From Hydractinia symbiolongicarpus (Eukaryota > Cnidaria > Hydrozoa > Anthoathecata > Hydractiniidae), in the NCBI RefSeq assembly GCF_029227915.1, contig NC_079883.1, forward strand, positions 18,168,001 through 18,232,000: a DNA stretch of 64,000 nucleotides, in the 5' to 3' direction. Shown piece by piece: positions 33,934-46,143 of the stretch (the stretch's first letter is position 1; each line of letters begins with the position of its first letter). Below the pieces are notes generated by a model. It searched no databases, had not been told where the DNA came from, and was given only the letters and a program-made list of their open reading frames with translations. A program made the translations under genes and the position numbers.

Positions 33934-35674
33934 AAAGCCATGGCGCAATGGAAAACTACTTGGGACGTCGTAGTTCATTGAGAGTGGAAGGAGAAGACCA
34001 ATGGTAACCTGCGCAGGCACGTGCAACCACGTGATATACGTGTAAGGCCTTTATTAGTGTACAAGAGGCCATATTGCAGTCGTTAGACGCATGTACTCGT
34101 AGTTAACGGTGTTATACCGCAATGGCGCAATGGAAAACGACTTGGGACGTCGTAGTCCATTGAGAGTACATGGACTAGTCCGATCGTAACTTGGGCAGGC
34201 ACGTGGAACTACGTGATTTATGTGTGCGGCCTCTATTATGCAGCAAAAGGCCATACTATAGCCTTTAGAGGCCTGTACACGTGGCTGACTGTGTTATAAA
34301 GCCATGGCGCAATGGAAAACCACTTGGGACGTCGTAGTGCTTGGAGAGTGGAAGGATTACACCAATGCTAACCTGTGCAGGCACGTGCAACCACTTGATA
34401 TACGTGTAAGGTCTTTATTAGGCCGCAAGAGGCCATATTACAGTCGTTAGACGCATGTACTCGTAGTTAACGGTGTTATAACGCCATGGCGCAACGGAAA
34501 ACGACTTGGGACGTCGTAGTCCATTGAGAGGGGAAGGATTAGACCAATGGTAACCTGCGCAGGAACGTGCAACCACGTGATATACGTGTAAGGCCTTTAT
34601 TGGGGTACAAGAGGCTATATTACAGCCGTTTGGGGCCTGTGCGCGTGGCTGACGCTGTTATAAAGCTATGGCGCTATGGAAAACAACTTGGGACTTCGTA
34701 GTCCTTTGGGAGTGGAAGGATAAGACCAATGATAACCTGCGCAGGCATGTGCAACCACGTGATATACGTGTAAGGCCCTTATTAGTGTACAAGAGGCTAT
34801 ATTACAGCCCTTAGGGGCTTGTACGTGTGAATGACGCTGTTATAAAGCCATGACACAATGGTAAACAACTTGGAACGTCGTAGTCCATTGAGAGTGGAAG
34901 GATTAGACGAATAGTAAGCTGTGCAGGCACGTGTACCAACGCGAATTAGGTGTACGGCCTTTATTAGGCTGCAAAAGGTCATATTACAGTCGTTAGACGC
35001 ATGTACCCGTAGTTAACGGTGTTATTACGCCATGGCGCAATGGAAAACAACTTGGGACGTCGTAGTCCATTGAGAGTGGAAGGATAAGACCAATGGTAAC
35101 TTGCGCAGGCACGTGCAACCACGTGATATACGTGTAAGGCCTTTATTAGGGTACAAGAGGCTATATTGCAGCCCTTACGGGCCAGTACCTGTAATTGACG
35201 GCGTTATAACGCCATGACACAATGGTAAACAACTTGGAACGCCGTAGTCCATTGAGAGTGGAAGGATTAGACGAATAGTAACCTGCGCAGGCACGTGGAA
35301 CAACGCGAATTGGGTGTACGGCCTTTATTAGGCTGCAAAAGGTCATATTACAGCCTTTAGAGACCTGTACACGTGGTTGACGGTGTTATAAAGCCATGGC
35401 GCAATGGAAAACAACTTGGGACTTCGTAGTCCTTTGAGAGTGGAAGGATAAGACCAATGATAACCTGCGCAGGCACGTGCAACCACGTGATATACGTGTA
35501 AGGCCTTTATTAGGCTGCAAGAGGCCATATTACAGTCGTTAGACGCATGTACTTGTTGTTAACGGTGTTATAACGCCATGGCGCAATGGAAAACGACTTG
35601 TGACGTCGTAGTCCATTGAGAGTGGAAGGATTAGACCAATGGTAACCTGCGCAGGCACGTGGAACAACGTGATT
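33934..35674. repeat. 12-monomer HOR tandem duplication, copy 2 (partial, 1741 bp)
   Basis: Matches copy 1 until 33490/35674, where copy 1 has GATTCATGTATGCGG and this copy GATTTATGTATACGG. Small differences include GCGCAACGG versus GCGTAACGG and CGTGTAAGG versus CGTGAAAGG. The last 2.4 monomers of the unit are not repeated. Confidence 0.92.
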
Positions 35675-36673
35675 TATGTATACGGACTTTATTAGGCCGC
35701 AAAAGGCCATATTACAGTCGTTAGACGTATGTACCCGTAGTTAACGGTGTTATAACGCCATGGCGCAATGGAAAACAATTTGGGACGTCGTAGTCCATTG
35801 AGAGTGGAAGGATAAGACCAATGGTAACTTGCGCAGGCACGTGCAACCACGTGATATACGAGTAAGGCCTTTATTAGGGTACAAGAGGCTAAATTGCAGC
35901 CCTTAGGGGCCTGTACCTGTAATTGACGGCGTTATAACGCCATGACACAATGGTAAACAACTTGGAACGTCGTAGTCCATTGAGAGTGGAAGGATTAGAC
36001 GAATAGTAACCTGCGCAGGCACGTGGAACAACGCGAATTGGGTGTATGGCCTTTATTAGGCTGCAAAAGGTCATATTACAGCCTTTAGAGACCTGTACAC
36101 GTGGTTGACGGTGTTATAAAGCTGTGGCGCAATTGCAAACAACTTGGGACGTCTTAGTCCATTGAGAGTGAAAAGATTAGTCCGATCGTAACTTGCGCAG
36201 GCACGTGGAACAACGTGATTTATGTGTACGGCCTCTATTAGGCAGCAAAAGGCCATACTATAGCCTTAAGAGGCATGTACACGTGGCTGACTGTGTTATA
36301 AAGCTATGGCGCAATGGAAAACAACTTGGGACTTCGTAGTCCTTTGAGAGTGGAAGGATAAGACCAATGATAACCTGCGCAGGCACGTGCAACCACGTGA
36401 TATACGTGTAAGGCCTTTATTAGGCTGCAAGAGGCCATATTACAGTCGTTAGACGCATGAACTTGTAGTTAACGGTGTTATAACGCCATGGCGCAATGGA
36501 AAACGACTTGTGACGTCGTAGTCCATTGAGAGTGGAAGGATTAGACCAATGGTAACCTGCGCAGGCACGTGCAACCACGTGATATACGTGTAAGGCCTTT
36601 ATTAGGCTGCAAGAGGCCATATTACAGTCGTTAGACGCATGTACTTGTAGTTAACGGTGTTATAACGCCATGG
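35675..36673. repeat. Satellite with an E-D-H block copied at 50.2 and 58.9 kb
   Basis: 35787-36440 recurs at 50172-50825 (displacement 14385 bp = 79 x 182 + 7, the +7 being two 5-bp insertions and three 1-bp losses) and at 58912-59565. Shared variants are GGCTAAATTGCAGCCC, GAGTGAAAAGATT and GCCTTAAGAGGC. The rest is A monomers. Confidence 0.8.
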
Positions 36674-38497
36674 CGCAATGGAAAACTACTTGGGACGTCG
36701 TAGTTCATTGAGAGTGGAAGGAGAAGACCAATGGTAACCTGCGCAGGCACGTGGAACCACGTGATATACGTGTAAGGCCTTTATTAGGGTGAAAGAGAAG
36801 AGGCCATATTACAGTCGTTAGACGCATGTACTTGTAGTTAACGGTGTTATAACGCCATGGCGCAATGGAAAACGACTTGTGACGTCGTAGTCCATTGAGA
36901 GTGGAAGGATTAGACCAATGGTAACCTGCGCAGGCACGTGGAACAACGTGATTTATGTATACGGACTTTATTAGGCCGCAAAAGGCCATATTACAGCCTT
37001 TAGGGGCCTGTACACATGTTTGACGGTGTTGCGAAGCCGTGGCGCTATGGAAAACAACTTGGGACTTCGTAGTCCTTTGAGAGCGGAAGGATAAGACCAA
37101 TGGTAACCTGCGCAGGCACGTGCAACCACGTGATATACGTGTAAGGCCTTTATTAGGCTGCAAGAGGCCATATTACAGTCGTTAGACGCATGTACTTGTA
37201 GTTAACGGTGTTATAACGCCATGGCGCAATGGAAAACGACTTGTGACGTCGTAGTCCATTGAGAGTGGAAGGATTAGACAAATGGTAACCTGCGCAGGCA
37301 CGTGAAACAACGTGATTTATGTTTACGGACTTTATTAGGCCGCAAAAGGCCATATTACAGCCTTTAGGGGCCTGTACACGTGGTTGACGGTCTTATAACG
37401 CCGTGGCGCTATGGAAAACAACTTGGGACGTCGTAGTCCATTGAAAGTGGAAAGATAAGACCAATGCTAACCTGCGCAGGCACGTGCAACCACGTGATAT
37501 GCGTGTAAGGCCTTTATTAGGCTGCAAGAGGTCATATTACAGTCGTTAGACGCATGTACTTGTAGTTAACGGTGTTATAAAGCCATGGCGCAATGGAAAA
37601 CGACTTGTGACGTCGTAGTCCATTGAGAGTTAGAGGATAAGACCAATGGTAACCTGCGCAGGCACGTGGAACCAAGTGATATACGTGTAAGGCCTTTATT
37701 AGGGTACAAAAGGCCATATTACAGCCTTTAGGGGCCTGTACACGTGTTTGACGGTGTTGTAAAGCCGTGGCGCTATGGAAAACAACTTGGGACTTCGTAG
37801 TCCTTTGAGAGTGGAAGGATAAGACCAATGATAACCTGCTCAGGCATGTGCAACCACGTGATATACGTGTAAGGCCCTTATTAGTGTACAAGAGGCTATA
37901 TTACAGCCCTTAGGGACTTGTACGTGTGGCTGACGCTGTTATAAAGCCATGGCGCAATGAAAAACTACTTGGGACGTCGTAGTTCATTGAGAGTGGAAGG
38001 AGAAGACTAATGGTAACCTGCGCAGGCACGTGCAACCACGTGATATATGTGTAAGGCCTTTATTAGGCTGCAAAAGGCCATATTACAGTCGTTAGACGCA
38101 TGTACCCGTAGTTAACGGTGTTATAACGCCATGGCGCAATGGAAAAAAACTTGGAACGTCGTAGTCCATTGAGAGTGGAAGGATTAGACGAATAGTAACC
38201 TGCGCAGGCACGTGGAACAACGCGAATTGGGTGTACGGCCTTTATTAGGCTGCAAAAGGTCATATTGCAGTCTTTAGAGGCATGTACACGTGGCTGACTG
38301 TGTTATAAAGCTATGGCGCAATGGAAAACAACTTGGGACTTCGTAGTCCTTTGAGAGTGGAAGGATAAGACCAATGATAACCTGCGCAGGCACGTGGAAC
38401 AACGTGATATACGTGTAAGGCTTTTATTAGTGTACAAGAGGCTATATTACAGCCCTTAGGGCTTGTACGTGTGGCTGACGCTGTTATAAAGCAATGG
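36674..38497. repeat. 10-monomer HOR, copy 1 (1824 bp)
   Basis: 1824 = 10 x 182 + 5 - 1. It contains the 5-bp insertion in the linker at 36792-36803, GTGTTGCGAAGCCG, GGTTTACGGAC-type variants (TATGTTTACGG), GAGTTAGAGGATAAG and CCTGCTCAGGC. Confidence 0.9.
36792..36803. repeat. 5-bp linker insertion, site 1
   Basis: The linker reads GGGTGAAAGAGAAGAGGCC where most linkers of this class read GGGTGCAAGAGGCC. The extra five bases look like a slip of an AAGAG-like motif. This copy also has GAAAG for GCAAG. Confidence 0.88.
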
Positions 38498-40103
38498 CGC
38501 AATGGAAAACTACTTGGGACGTCGTAGTTCATTGAGAGTGGAAGGAGAAGACCAATGGTAACCTGCGCAGGCACGTGCAACCACGTGATATACGTGTAAG
38601 GCCTTTATTAGGGTGCAAGAGAAGAGGCCATATTACAGTCGTTAGACGCATGTACTTGTAGTTAACGGTGTTATAACGCCATGGCGCAATGGAAAACGAC
38701 TTGTGACGTCGTAGTCCATTGAGAGTGGAAGGATTAGACCAATGGTAACCTGCGCAGGCACGTGGAACAACGTGATTTATGTATACGGACTTTATTAGGC
38801 CGCAAAAGACCATATTACAGCCTTTAGGGGCCTGTACACGTGTTTGACGGTGTTGCGAGGCCGTGGCGCTATGGAAAACAACTTGGGACTTCGTAGTCCT
38901 TTGAGAGCGGAAGGATAAGACCAATGGTAACCTGCGCAGGCACGTGCAACCACGTGATATACGTGTAAGGCCTTTATTAGGCTGCAAGAGGCCATATTAC
39001 AGTCGTTAGACTCATGTACTTGTAGTTAACGGTGTTATAACGCCATGGCGCAATGGAAAACGACTTGTGACGTCGTAGTCCATTGAGAGTGGAAGGATTA
39101 GACAAATGGTAACCTGCGCAGGCACGTGAAACAACGTGATTTATGTTTACGGACTTTATTAGGCCGCAAAAGGCCATATTACAGCCTTTAGGGGCCTGTA
39201 CACGTGGTTGACGGTCTTATAACGCCGTGGCGCTATGGAAAACAACTTGGGACGTCGTAGTCCATTGAAAGTGGAAGGATAAGACCAATGCTAACCTGCA
39301 CAGGCACGTGCAACCACGTGATATGCGTGTAAGGACTTTATTAGGCTGCAAGAGGTCATATTACAGTCGTTAGACGCATGTACTTGTAGTTAACGGTGTT
39401 ATAAAGCCATGGCGCAATGGAAAACGACTTGTGACGTCGTAGTCCATTGAGAGTTAGAGGATAAGACCAATGGTAACCTGCGCAGGCACGTAGAACCAAG
39501 TGATATACGTGTAAGGCCTTTATTAGGGTACAAAAGGCCATATTACAGCCTTTAGGGGCCTGTACACGTGTTTGACGGTGTTGTAAAGCCGTGGCGCTAT
39601 GGAAAACAACTTGGGACTTCGTAGTCCTTTGAGAGTGGAAGGATAAGACCAATGATAACCTGCTCAGGCATGTGCAACCACGTGATATACGTGTAAGGCC
39701 CTTATTAGTGTACAAGAGGCTATATTACAGCCCTTAGGGACTTGTACGTGTGGCTGACGCTGTTATAAAGCCATGGCGCAATGAAAAACTACTTGGGACG
39801 TCGTAGTTCATTGAGAGTGGAAGGAGAAGACTAATGGTAACCTGCGCAGGCACGTGCAACCACGTGATATATGGGTAAGGCCTTTATTAGGCTGCAAAAG
39901 GCCATATTACAGTCGTTAGACGCATGTACCCGTAGTTAACGGTGTTATAACGCCATGGCGCAATGGAAAAAAACTTGGAACGTCGTAGTCCATTGAGAGT
40001 GGAAGGATTAGACGAATAGTAACCTGCGCAGGCACGTGGAACAACGCGAATTGGGTGTACGGCCTTTATTAGGCTGCAAAAGGTCATATTGCAGTCTTTA
40101 GAG
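38498..40103. repeat. 10-monomer HOR, copy 2 (partial)
   Basis: Follows copy 1 at +1824 bp with the same rare variants and the same 5-bp insertion. It diverges at about 40103, where CTTTAGAGACC replaces CTTTAGAGGCATG. Private changes include GTTGCGAGGCCG, GTTAGACTCATG and CACGTAGAACC. Confidence 0.9.
38614..38627. repeat. 5-bp linker insertion, site 2
   Basis: The linker reads GTGCAAGAGAAGAGGCC; it is the copy at +1824 bp of site 1. Confidence 0.88.
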
Positions 40104-40383
40104 ACCTGTACACGTGGTTGGCGGTGTTATAAAGCTGTGGCGCAATTGCAAACAACTTGGGACGTCTTAGTCCATTGAGAGTGGAAAGATTAGTCCGATC
40201 GTAACTTGCGCAGGCACGTGGAACAACGTGATATACGTGTAAGGCCTTTATTAGTGTACAAGAGGCTATATTACAGCCCTTAGGGCTTGTACGTGTGGCT
40301 GACGCTGTTATAAAGCAATGGCGCAATGGAAAACTACTTGGGACGTCGTAGTCCATTGAGAGTGGAAGGATAAGACCAATGCT
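40104..40383. repeat. Satellite joining the 10-monomer and 8-monomer HORs
   Basis: A D-type beginning with GGTTGGCGGTG, then a C-like unit with CCCTTAGGGCTTG (1-bp loss) and AAGCAATGGCG. It recurs at 56487-56766 as part of the distant copy. Confidence 0.8.
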
Positions 40384-41839
40384 AACCTGCGCAGGCACGT
40401 GCAACCACGTGATATACGTGTAAGGCCTTTATTAGGCTGCAAGAGGCCATATTACAGCCCTTAGGGGCCTGTGCGCGTGGCTGACGCTGTTATAAAGCCA
40501 TGGCGCAATTGCAAACAACTTGGGACGTCGTAGTCCATTGAGAGTACATGGACTAGTCCGATCGTAACTTGGGCAGGCACGTGGAACTACGTGATTTATG
40601 TGTGCGGCCTCTATTATGCAGCAAAAGGCCATACTATAGCCTTTAGAGGCCTGTACACGTGGCTGACTGTGTTATAAAGCCATGGCGCAATGGAAAACCA
40701 CTTGGGACGTCGTAGTGCTTGGAGAGTGGAAGGATTACACCAATGCTAACCTGTGCAGGCACGTGCAACCACTTGATATACGTGTAAGGTCTTTATTAGG
40801 CCGCAAGAGGCCATATTACAGTCGTTAGACGCATGTACTCGTAGTTAACGGTGTTATAACGCCATGGCGCAACGGAAAACGACTTGGGACGTCGTAGTCC
40901 ATTGAGAGGGGTAGGATTAGACCAATGGTAACCTGCGCAGGAACGTGCAACCACGTGATATACGTGTAAGGCCTTTATTAGGGTACAAGAGGCTATATTA
41001 CAGCCGTTTGGGGCCTGTGCGCGTGGCTGACGCTGTTATAAAGCTATGGCGCAATGGAAAACAACTTGGGACGTCGTAGTCCATTGAGAGTGGAAGGATA
41101 AGACCAATGGTAACCTGCGCAGGCACGTGGAACAACGTGATTCATGTATGCGGACTTTATTAGGCCGCAAAAGGCCATATTACAGCCTTTAGGGGCCTGT
41201 ACACGTGTTTGACGGTGTTGTAAGGCCGTGGCGCTATGGAAAACAACTTGGGACTTCGTGGTCCTTTGAGAGTGGAAGGATAAGACCAATGATAACCTGC
41301 GCAGGCATGTGCAACCACGTGATATACGTGTAAGGCCCTTATTAGTGTACAAGAGGCTATATTACAGCCCTTAGGGGCTTGTACGTGTGAATGACGCTGT
41401 TATAAAGCCATGACACAATGGTAAACAACTTGGAACGTCGTGGTCCATTGAGAGTGGAAGGATTAGACGAATAGTAACCTGCGCAGGCACGTGGAACAAC
41501 GCGAATTGGGTGTACGGCCTTTATTAGGCTGCAAAAGGTCATATTACAGTCGTTAGACGCATGTACCCGTAGTTAACGGTGTTATAACGCCATGGCGCAA
41601 TGGAAAACAACTTGGGACTTCGTAGTCCTTTGAGAGTGGAAGGATAAGACCAATGATAACCTGCGCAGGCACGTGCAACCACGTGATATACGTGTAAGGC
41701 CTTTATTAGGCAGCAAAAGGCCATACTATAGTCTTAAGAGGCATGTACACGTGGCTGACTGTGTTATAAAGCTATGGCGCAATGGAAAACAACTTGGGAC
41801 TTCGTAGTCCTTTGAGAGTGGAAGGATAAGACCAATGAT
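40384..41839. repeat. 8-monomer HOR, copy 1 (1456 bp)
   Basis: 1456 is exactly 8 x 182. The order includes a D2 unit with TGTGCGCGTGGC, then GTAGTGCTTGGAGAG, an A with GCGCAACGG, GCCGTTTGGGGCC, a unit with GATTCATGTATGCGG, a B with GTTGTAAGGCCG and an E. Private: GAGAGGGGTAGG and CTTCGTGGTCC. Confidence 0.9.
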
Positions 41840-43071
41840 AACCTGCGCAGGCACGTGCAACCACGTGATATACGTGTAAGGCCTTTATTAGGCTGCAAGA
41901 GGCCATATTACAGCCCTTAGGGGCCTGTGCGCGTGGCTGACGCTGTTATAAAGCCATGGCGCAATTACAAACAACTTGGGACGTCGTAGTCCATTGAGAT
42001 TACATGGACTAGTCCGATCGTAACTTGGGCAGGCACGTGGAACTACGTGATTTATGTGTGCGGCCTCTATTATGCAGCAAAAGGCCATACTATAGCCTTT
42101 AGAGGCCTGTACACGTGGCTAACTGTGTTATAAAGCCATGGCGCAATGGAAAACCACTTGGGACGTCGTAGTGCTTGGAGAGTGGAAGGATTACACCAAT
42201 GCTAACCTGTGCAGGCACGTGCAACCACTTGATATACGTGTAAGGTCTTTATTAGGCCGCAAGAGGCCATATTACAGTCGTTAGACGCATGTACTCGTAG
42301 TTAACGGTGTTATAACGCCATGGCGCAACGGAAAACGACTTGGGACGTCGTAGTCCTTTGAGAGGGGAAGGATTGGACCAATGGTAACCTGCGCAGGAAC
42401 GTGCAATCACGTGATATACGTGTAAGGCCTTTATTAGGGTACAAGAGGCTATATTACAGCCGTTTGGGGCCTGTGCGCGTGGCTGACGCTGTTATAAAGC
42501 TATGGCGCAATGGAAAACAACTTGGGACGTCGTAGTCCATTGAGAGTGGAAGGATAAGACCAATGGTAACCTGCGCAGGCACGTGGAACAACGTGATTCA
42601 TGTATGCGGACTTTATTAGGCCGCAAAAGGCCATATTACAGCCTTTAGGGGCCTGTACACGTGTTTGACGGTGGTGTAAGGCCGTGGCGCTATGGAAAAC
42701 AACTTGGGACTTCGTAGTCCTTTGAGAGTGGAAGGATAAGACCAATGATAACCTGCGCAGGCATGTGCAACCACGTGATATACGTGTAAGGCCCTTATTA
42801 GTGTACAAGAGGCTATATTACAGCCCTTAGGGGCTTGTACGTGTGAATGACGCTGTTATAAAGCCATGACACAATGGTAAACAATTTGGAACGTCGTAGT
42901 CCATTGAGAGTGGAAGGATTAGACGAATGTTAACCTGCGCAGGCACGTGTACCAACGCGAATTGGGTGTACGGCCTTTATTAGGCTGCAAAAGGTCATAT
43001 TACAGTCGTTAGACGCATGTACCCGTAGTTAACGGTGTTATTACGCCATGGCGCAATGGAAAACAACTTGG
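41840..43071. repeat. 8-monomer HOR, copy 2 (partial)
   Basis: Matches copy 1 at +1456 bp until about 43071, where GACGTCG replaces GACTTCG. It has GAGATTACATGG where copy 1 has GAGAGTACATGG. The GAGATTACATGG form is shared with the related blocks at 48190, 50915, 58015, 59655 and 62750. Confidence 0.9.
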
Positions 43072-43187
43072 GACGTCGTAGTCCATTGAGAGTGGAAGGA
43101 TAAGACCAATGGTAACTTGCGCAGGCACGTGCAACCACGTGATATACGTGTAAGGCCTTTATTAGGGTACAAGAGGCTATATTGCAG

Positions 43188-43369
43188 CCCTTAGGGGCCT
43201 GTACCTGTAATTGACGGCGTTATAACGCCATGACACAATGGTAAACAACTTGGAACGTCGTAGTCCATTGAGAGTGGAAGGATTAGACGAATAGTAACCT
43301 GCGCAGGTACGTGCAACAACGCGAATTGGGTGTACGGCCTTTATTAGGCTGCAAAAGGTCATATTACAG
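43188..43369. repeat. Exemplar E-type monomer, 182 bp
   Basis: E monomers have CCTGTACCTGTAATTGACGG, CCATGACACAATGGTAAAC, CTTGGAACGTCG, TAGACGAATAGTAACC and ACGCGAATTGGGTGTACGG. TGACACAATGG replaces the GCCATGGC palindrome found in the other types, and two of the three clustered ACGT cores are lost. Full E monomers appear only from about 32.6 kb onward. A half-E type (GAATAGTAACC without TGACACAATGG) occurs in the left domain, for example near 3760. Confidence 0.88.
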
Positions 43370-43551
43370 CCTTTAGAGACCTGTACACGTGGTTGACGGT
43401 GTTATAAAGCTGTGGCGCAATTGCAAACAACTTGGGACGTCTTAGTCCATTGAGAGTGGAAAGATTAGTCCGATCGTAACTTGCGCAGGCACGTGGAACA
43501 ACGTGATTTATGTGTACGGCCTCTATTAGGCAGCAAAAGGCCATACTATAG
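43370..43551. repeat. Exemplar D-type monomer, 182 bp
   Basis: D monomers have CCTTTAGAGACCTGTACACG, AAGCTGTGGCGCAATTGCAA, GGGACGTCTTAGTCC, GGAAAGATTAGTCCGATCG and TAACTTGCGCAGG, then a GGCAGCAAAAGGCCATACTA linker. A relative, D2, has ACATGGACTAGTCCGATCG with AACTTGGGCAGG and a TTATGCAGC linker. D2 is common from about 31.4 kb (also near 28.9 kb). A third form (D1) at about 291 and its copies has CACGTGGATCTACG. Confidence 0.88.
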
Positions 43552-43733
43552 CCTTTAGAGGCATGTACACGTGGCTGACTGTGTTATAAAGCCATGGCGC
43601 AATGGAAAACAACTTGGGACTTCGTAGTCCTTTGAGAGTGGAAGGATAAGACCAATGATAACCTGCGCAGGCACGTGCAACCACGTGATATACGTGTAAG
43701 GCCTTTATTAGGCTGCAAGAGGCCATATTACAC
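43552..43733. repeat. Exemplar H-type monomer, 182 bp
   Basis: H monomers follow D and begin CCTTTAGAGGCATGTACACG, then GGCTGACTGTGTTATAAAGC. The rest is B-like (GGGACTTCGTAGTCCTTTG, CAATGATAACC). The D-H order is conserved at many sites (for example 6116, 20886, 43552, 46646, 53390 and 61210), so D-H behaves as a linked dimer within larger units. Confidence 0.82.
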
Positions 43734-46143
43734 CCGTTAGACGCATGTACTTGTAGTTAACGGTGTTATAACGCCATGGCGCAATGGAAAACGACTTGTG
43801 ACGTCGTAGTCCATTGAGAGTGGAAGGATTAGACCAATGGTAACCTGCGCAGGCACGTGGAACAACGTGATTTATGTATACGGACTTTATTAAGCCGCAA
43901 AAGGCCATATTACAGCCTTTAGGGGCCTGTACACGTGTTTGACGGTGTTGTGAATTCGTGGCGCTATGAAAAACAACTTGGGACTTCGTAGTCCTTTGAG
44001 AGTGGAAGGATAAGACCAATGATGACCTGCGCAGGCACGTGCAACCACGTGATATACGTGTAAGGCCTTTATTAGGCTGCAAGAGGCCATATTACAGTCG
44101 TTAGACGCATGTACTTGTAGTTAACGGTGTTATAACGCCATGGCGCAATGGAAAACGACTTGTGACTTCGTAGTCCATTGAGAGTAGAAGGATTAGACCA
44201 AAGGTAACCTGAGCAGGCACGTGCAACCACGTGATATACGTGTAAGGCCTTTATTAGGCTGCAAGAGGCCATATTACAGTCGTTAGACGCATGTACTTGT
44301 AGTTAACGGTGTTATAACGCCATGGCGCAATGGAAAACGACTTGTGACGTCGTAGTCCATTGAGAGTGGAAGGATTAGACCAAAGGTAACCTGAGCAGGC
44401 ACGTGCAACCACTTGATATACGTGTAAGGCCTTTATTAGGCTGCAAGAGGCCATATTACAGTCGTTAGACGCATGTACTTGTAGTTAACGGTGTTATAAC
44501 GCCATGGCGCAATGGAAAACGACTTGTGACGTCGTAGTCCATTGAGAGTGGAAGGATTAGACCAATGGTAACCTGTGCAGGCACGTGGAACAACGTGATT
44601 TATGTATACGCACTTTATTAGGCCGCAAAAGGCCATATTACAGCCTTTAGGGGCCTGTACACGTGTTTGACGGTGTTGTGAAGCCGTGGCGCTATGAAAA
44701 ACAACTTGGGACTTCGTAGTCCTTTGAGAGTGGAAGGATAAGACCAATGATAACCTGCGCAGGCACGTGCAACCACGTGATATGCGTGTAAGGCCTTTAT
44801 TAGGCTGCAAGAGGTCATATTACAGTCGTTAGACGCATGTACGTGTAGTTAACGGTGTTATAAAGCCATGGCGCAATGGAAAACGACTTGTGACGTCGTA
44901 GTCCATTGAGAGTTAGAGGATAAGACCAATGGTAACCTGTGCAGGCACGTGGAACCACGTGATATACGTGTAAGGCCTTTATTAGGGTACAAAAGGCCAT
45001 ATTACAGCCTTTAGGGGCCTGTACACGTGTGTGACGGTGTTGTAAAGCCGTGGCGCTATGGAAAACAACTTGGGACTTCGTAGTCCTTTGAGAGTGGAAG
45101 GATAAGACCAATGATAACCTGCGCAGGCATGTGCAACCACGTGATATACGTGTAAGGCCCTTATTAGTGTACAAGAGGCTATATTACAGCCCTTAGGGAC
45201 TTGTACGTGTGGCTGACGCTGTTATAAAGCCATGGCGCAATGAAAAACTACTTGGGACGTCGTAGTTCATTGAGAGTGGAAGGAGAAGACTAATGGTAAC
45301 CTGCGCAGGCACGTGCAACCACGTGATATATGTGTAAGGCCTTTATTAGGCTGCAAAAGGCCATATTACAGTCGTTAGACGCATGTACCCGTAGTTAACG
45401 GTGTTATAACGCAATGGCGCAATGGAAAAAAACTTGGAACGTCGTAGTCCATTGAGAGTGGAAGGATTAGACGAATAGTAACCTGCGCAGGCACGTGGAA
45501 CCACGTGATATACGTGTAAGGCCTTTATTAGGGTACAAAAGGCCATATTACAGCCTTTAGGGGCCTGTACACGTGTTTGACTGTGTTGTAAAGCCGTGGC
45601 GCTATGAAAAACAACTTGGGACTTCGTAGTCCTTTGAGAATGGAAGGATAAGACCAATGATAACCTGCGCAGGCATGTGCAACCACATGATATACGTGTA
45701 AGGCCCTTATTAGTGTACAAGAGGCTATATTACAGCCCTTAGGGACTTGTACGTGTGGCTAACTGTGTTATAAAGCCATGGCGCAATGGAAAACCACTTG
45801 GGACGTCGTAGTGCTTGGAGAGTGGAAGGATTACACCAATGCTAACCTGTGCAGGCACGTGCAACCACTTGATATACGTGTAAGGTCTTTATTAGGCCGC
45901 AAGAGGCCATATTACAGTCGTTAGACGCATGTACTCGTAGTTAACGGTGTTATAACGCCATGGCGCAACGGAAAACGACTTGGGACGTCGTAGTCCTTTG
46001 AGAGGGGAAGGATTGGACCAATGGTAACCTGCGCAGGAACGTGCAACCACGTGATATACGTGTAAGGCCTTTATTAGGGTACAAGAGGCTATATTACAGC
46101 CGTTTGGGGCCTGTGCGCGTGGCTGACGCTGTTATAAAGCTAT

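Larger units (their letters stand above)
43050..46143. repeat. 17-monomer HOR tandem duplication, copy 1 (3094 bp)
   Basis: 3094 is exactly 17 x 182. It includes an E-D-H block, a run of A monomers with GACCAAAGGTAACCTGAGC, GTGAATTCGTGG, TACGCACTTTATT and GAGTTAGAGG. The last 1.1 kb (45043-46143) is not repeated in tandem. It holds the GAGAATGG and CCACATGAT variants that reappear at 62.1-62.6 kb. Confidence 0.92.

Noticed and set aside
43240-43300. CENP-B-box-like string on the minus strand of E monomers (ATTCGTCTAATCC)
   Set aside because: TTCG and the following A match the mammalian core spacing, but the essential CGGG part is absent (CTTC instead). Other monomer types do not have it.
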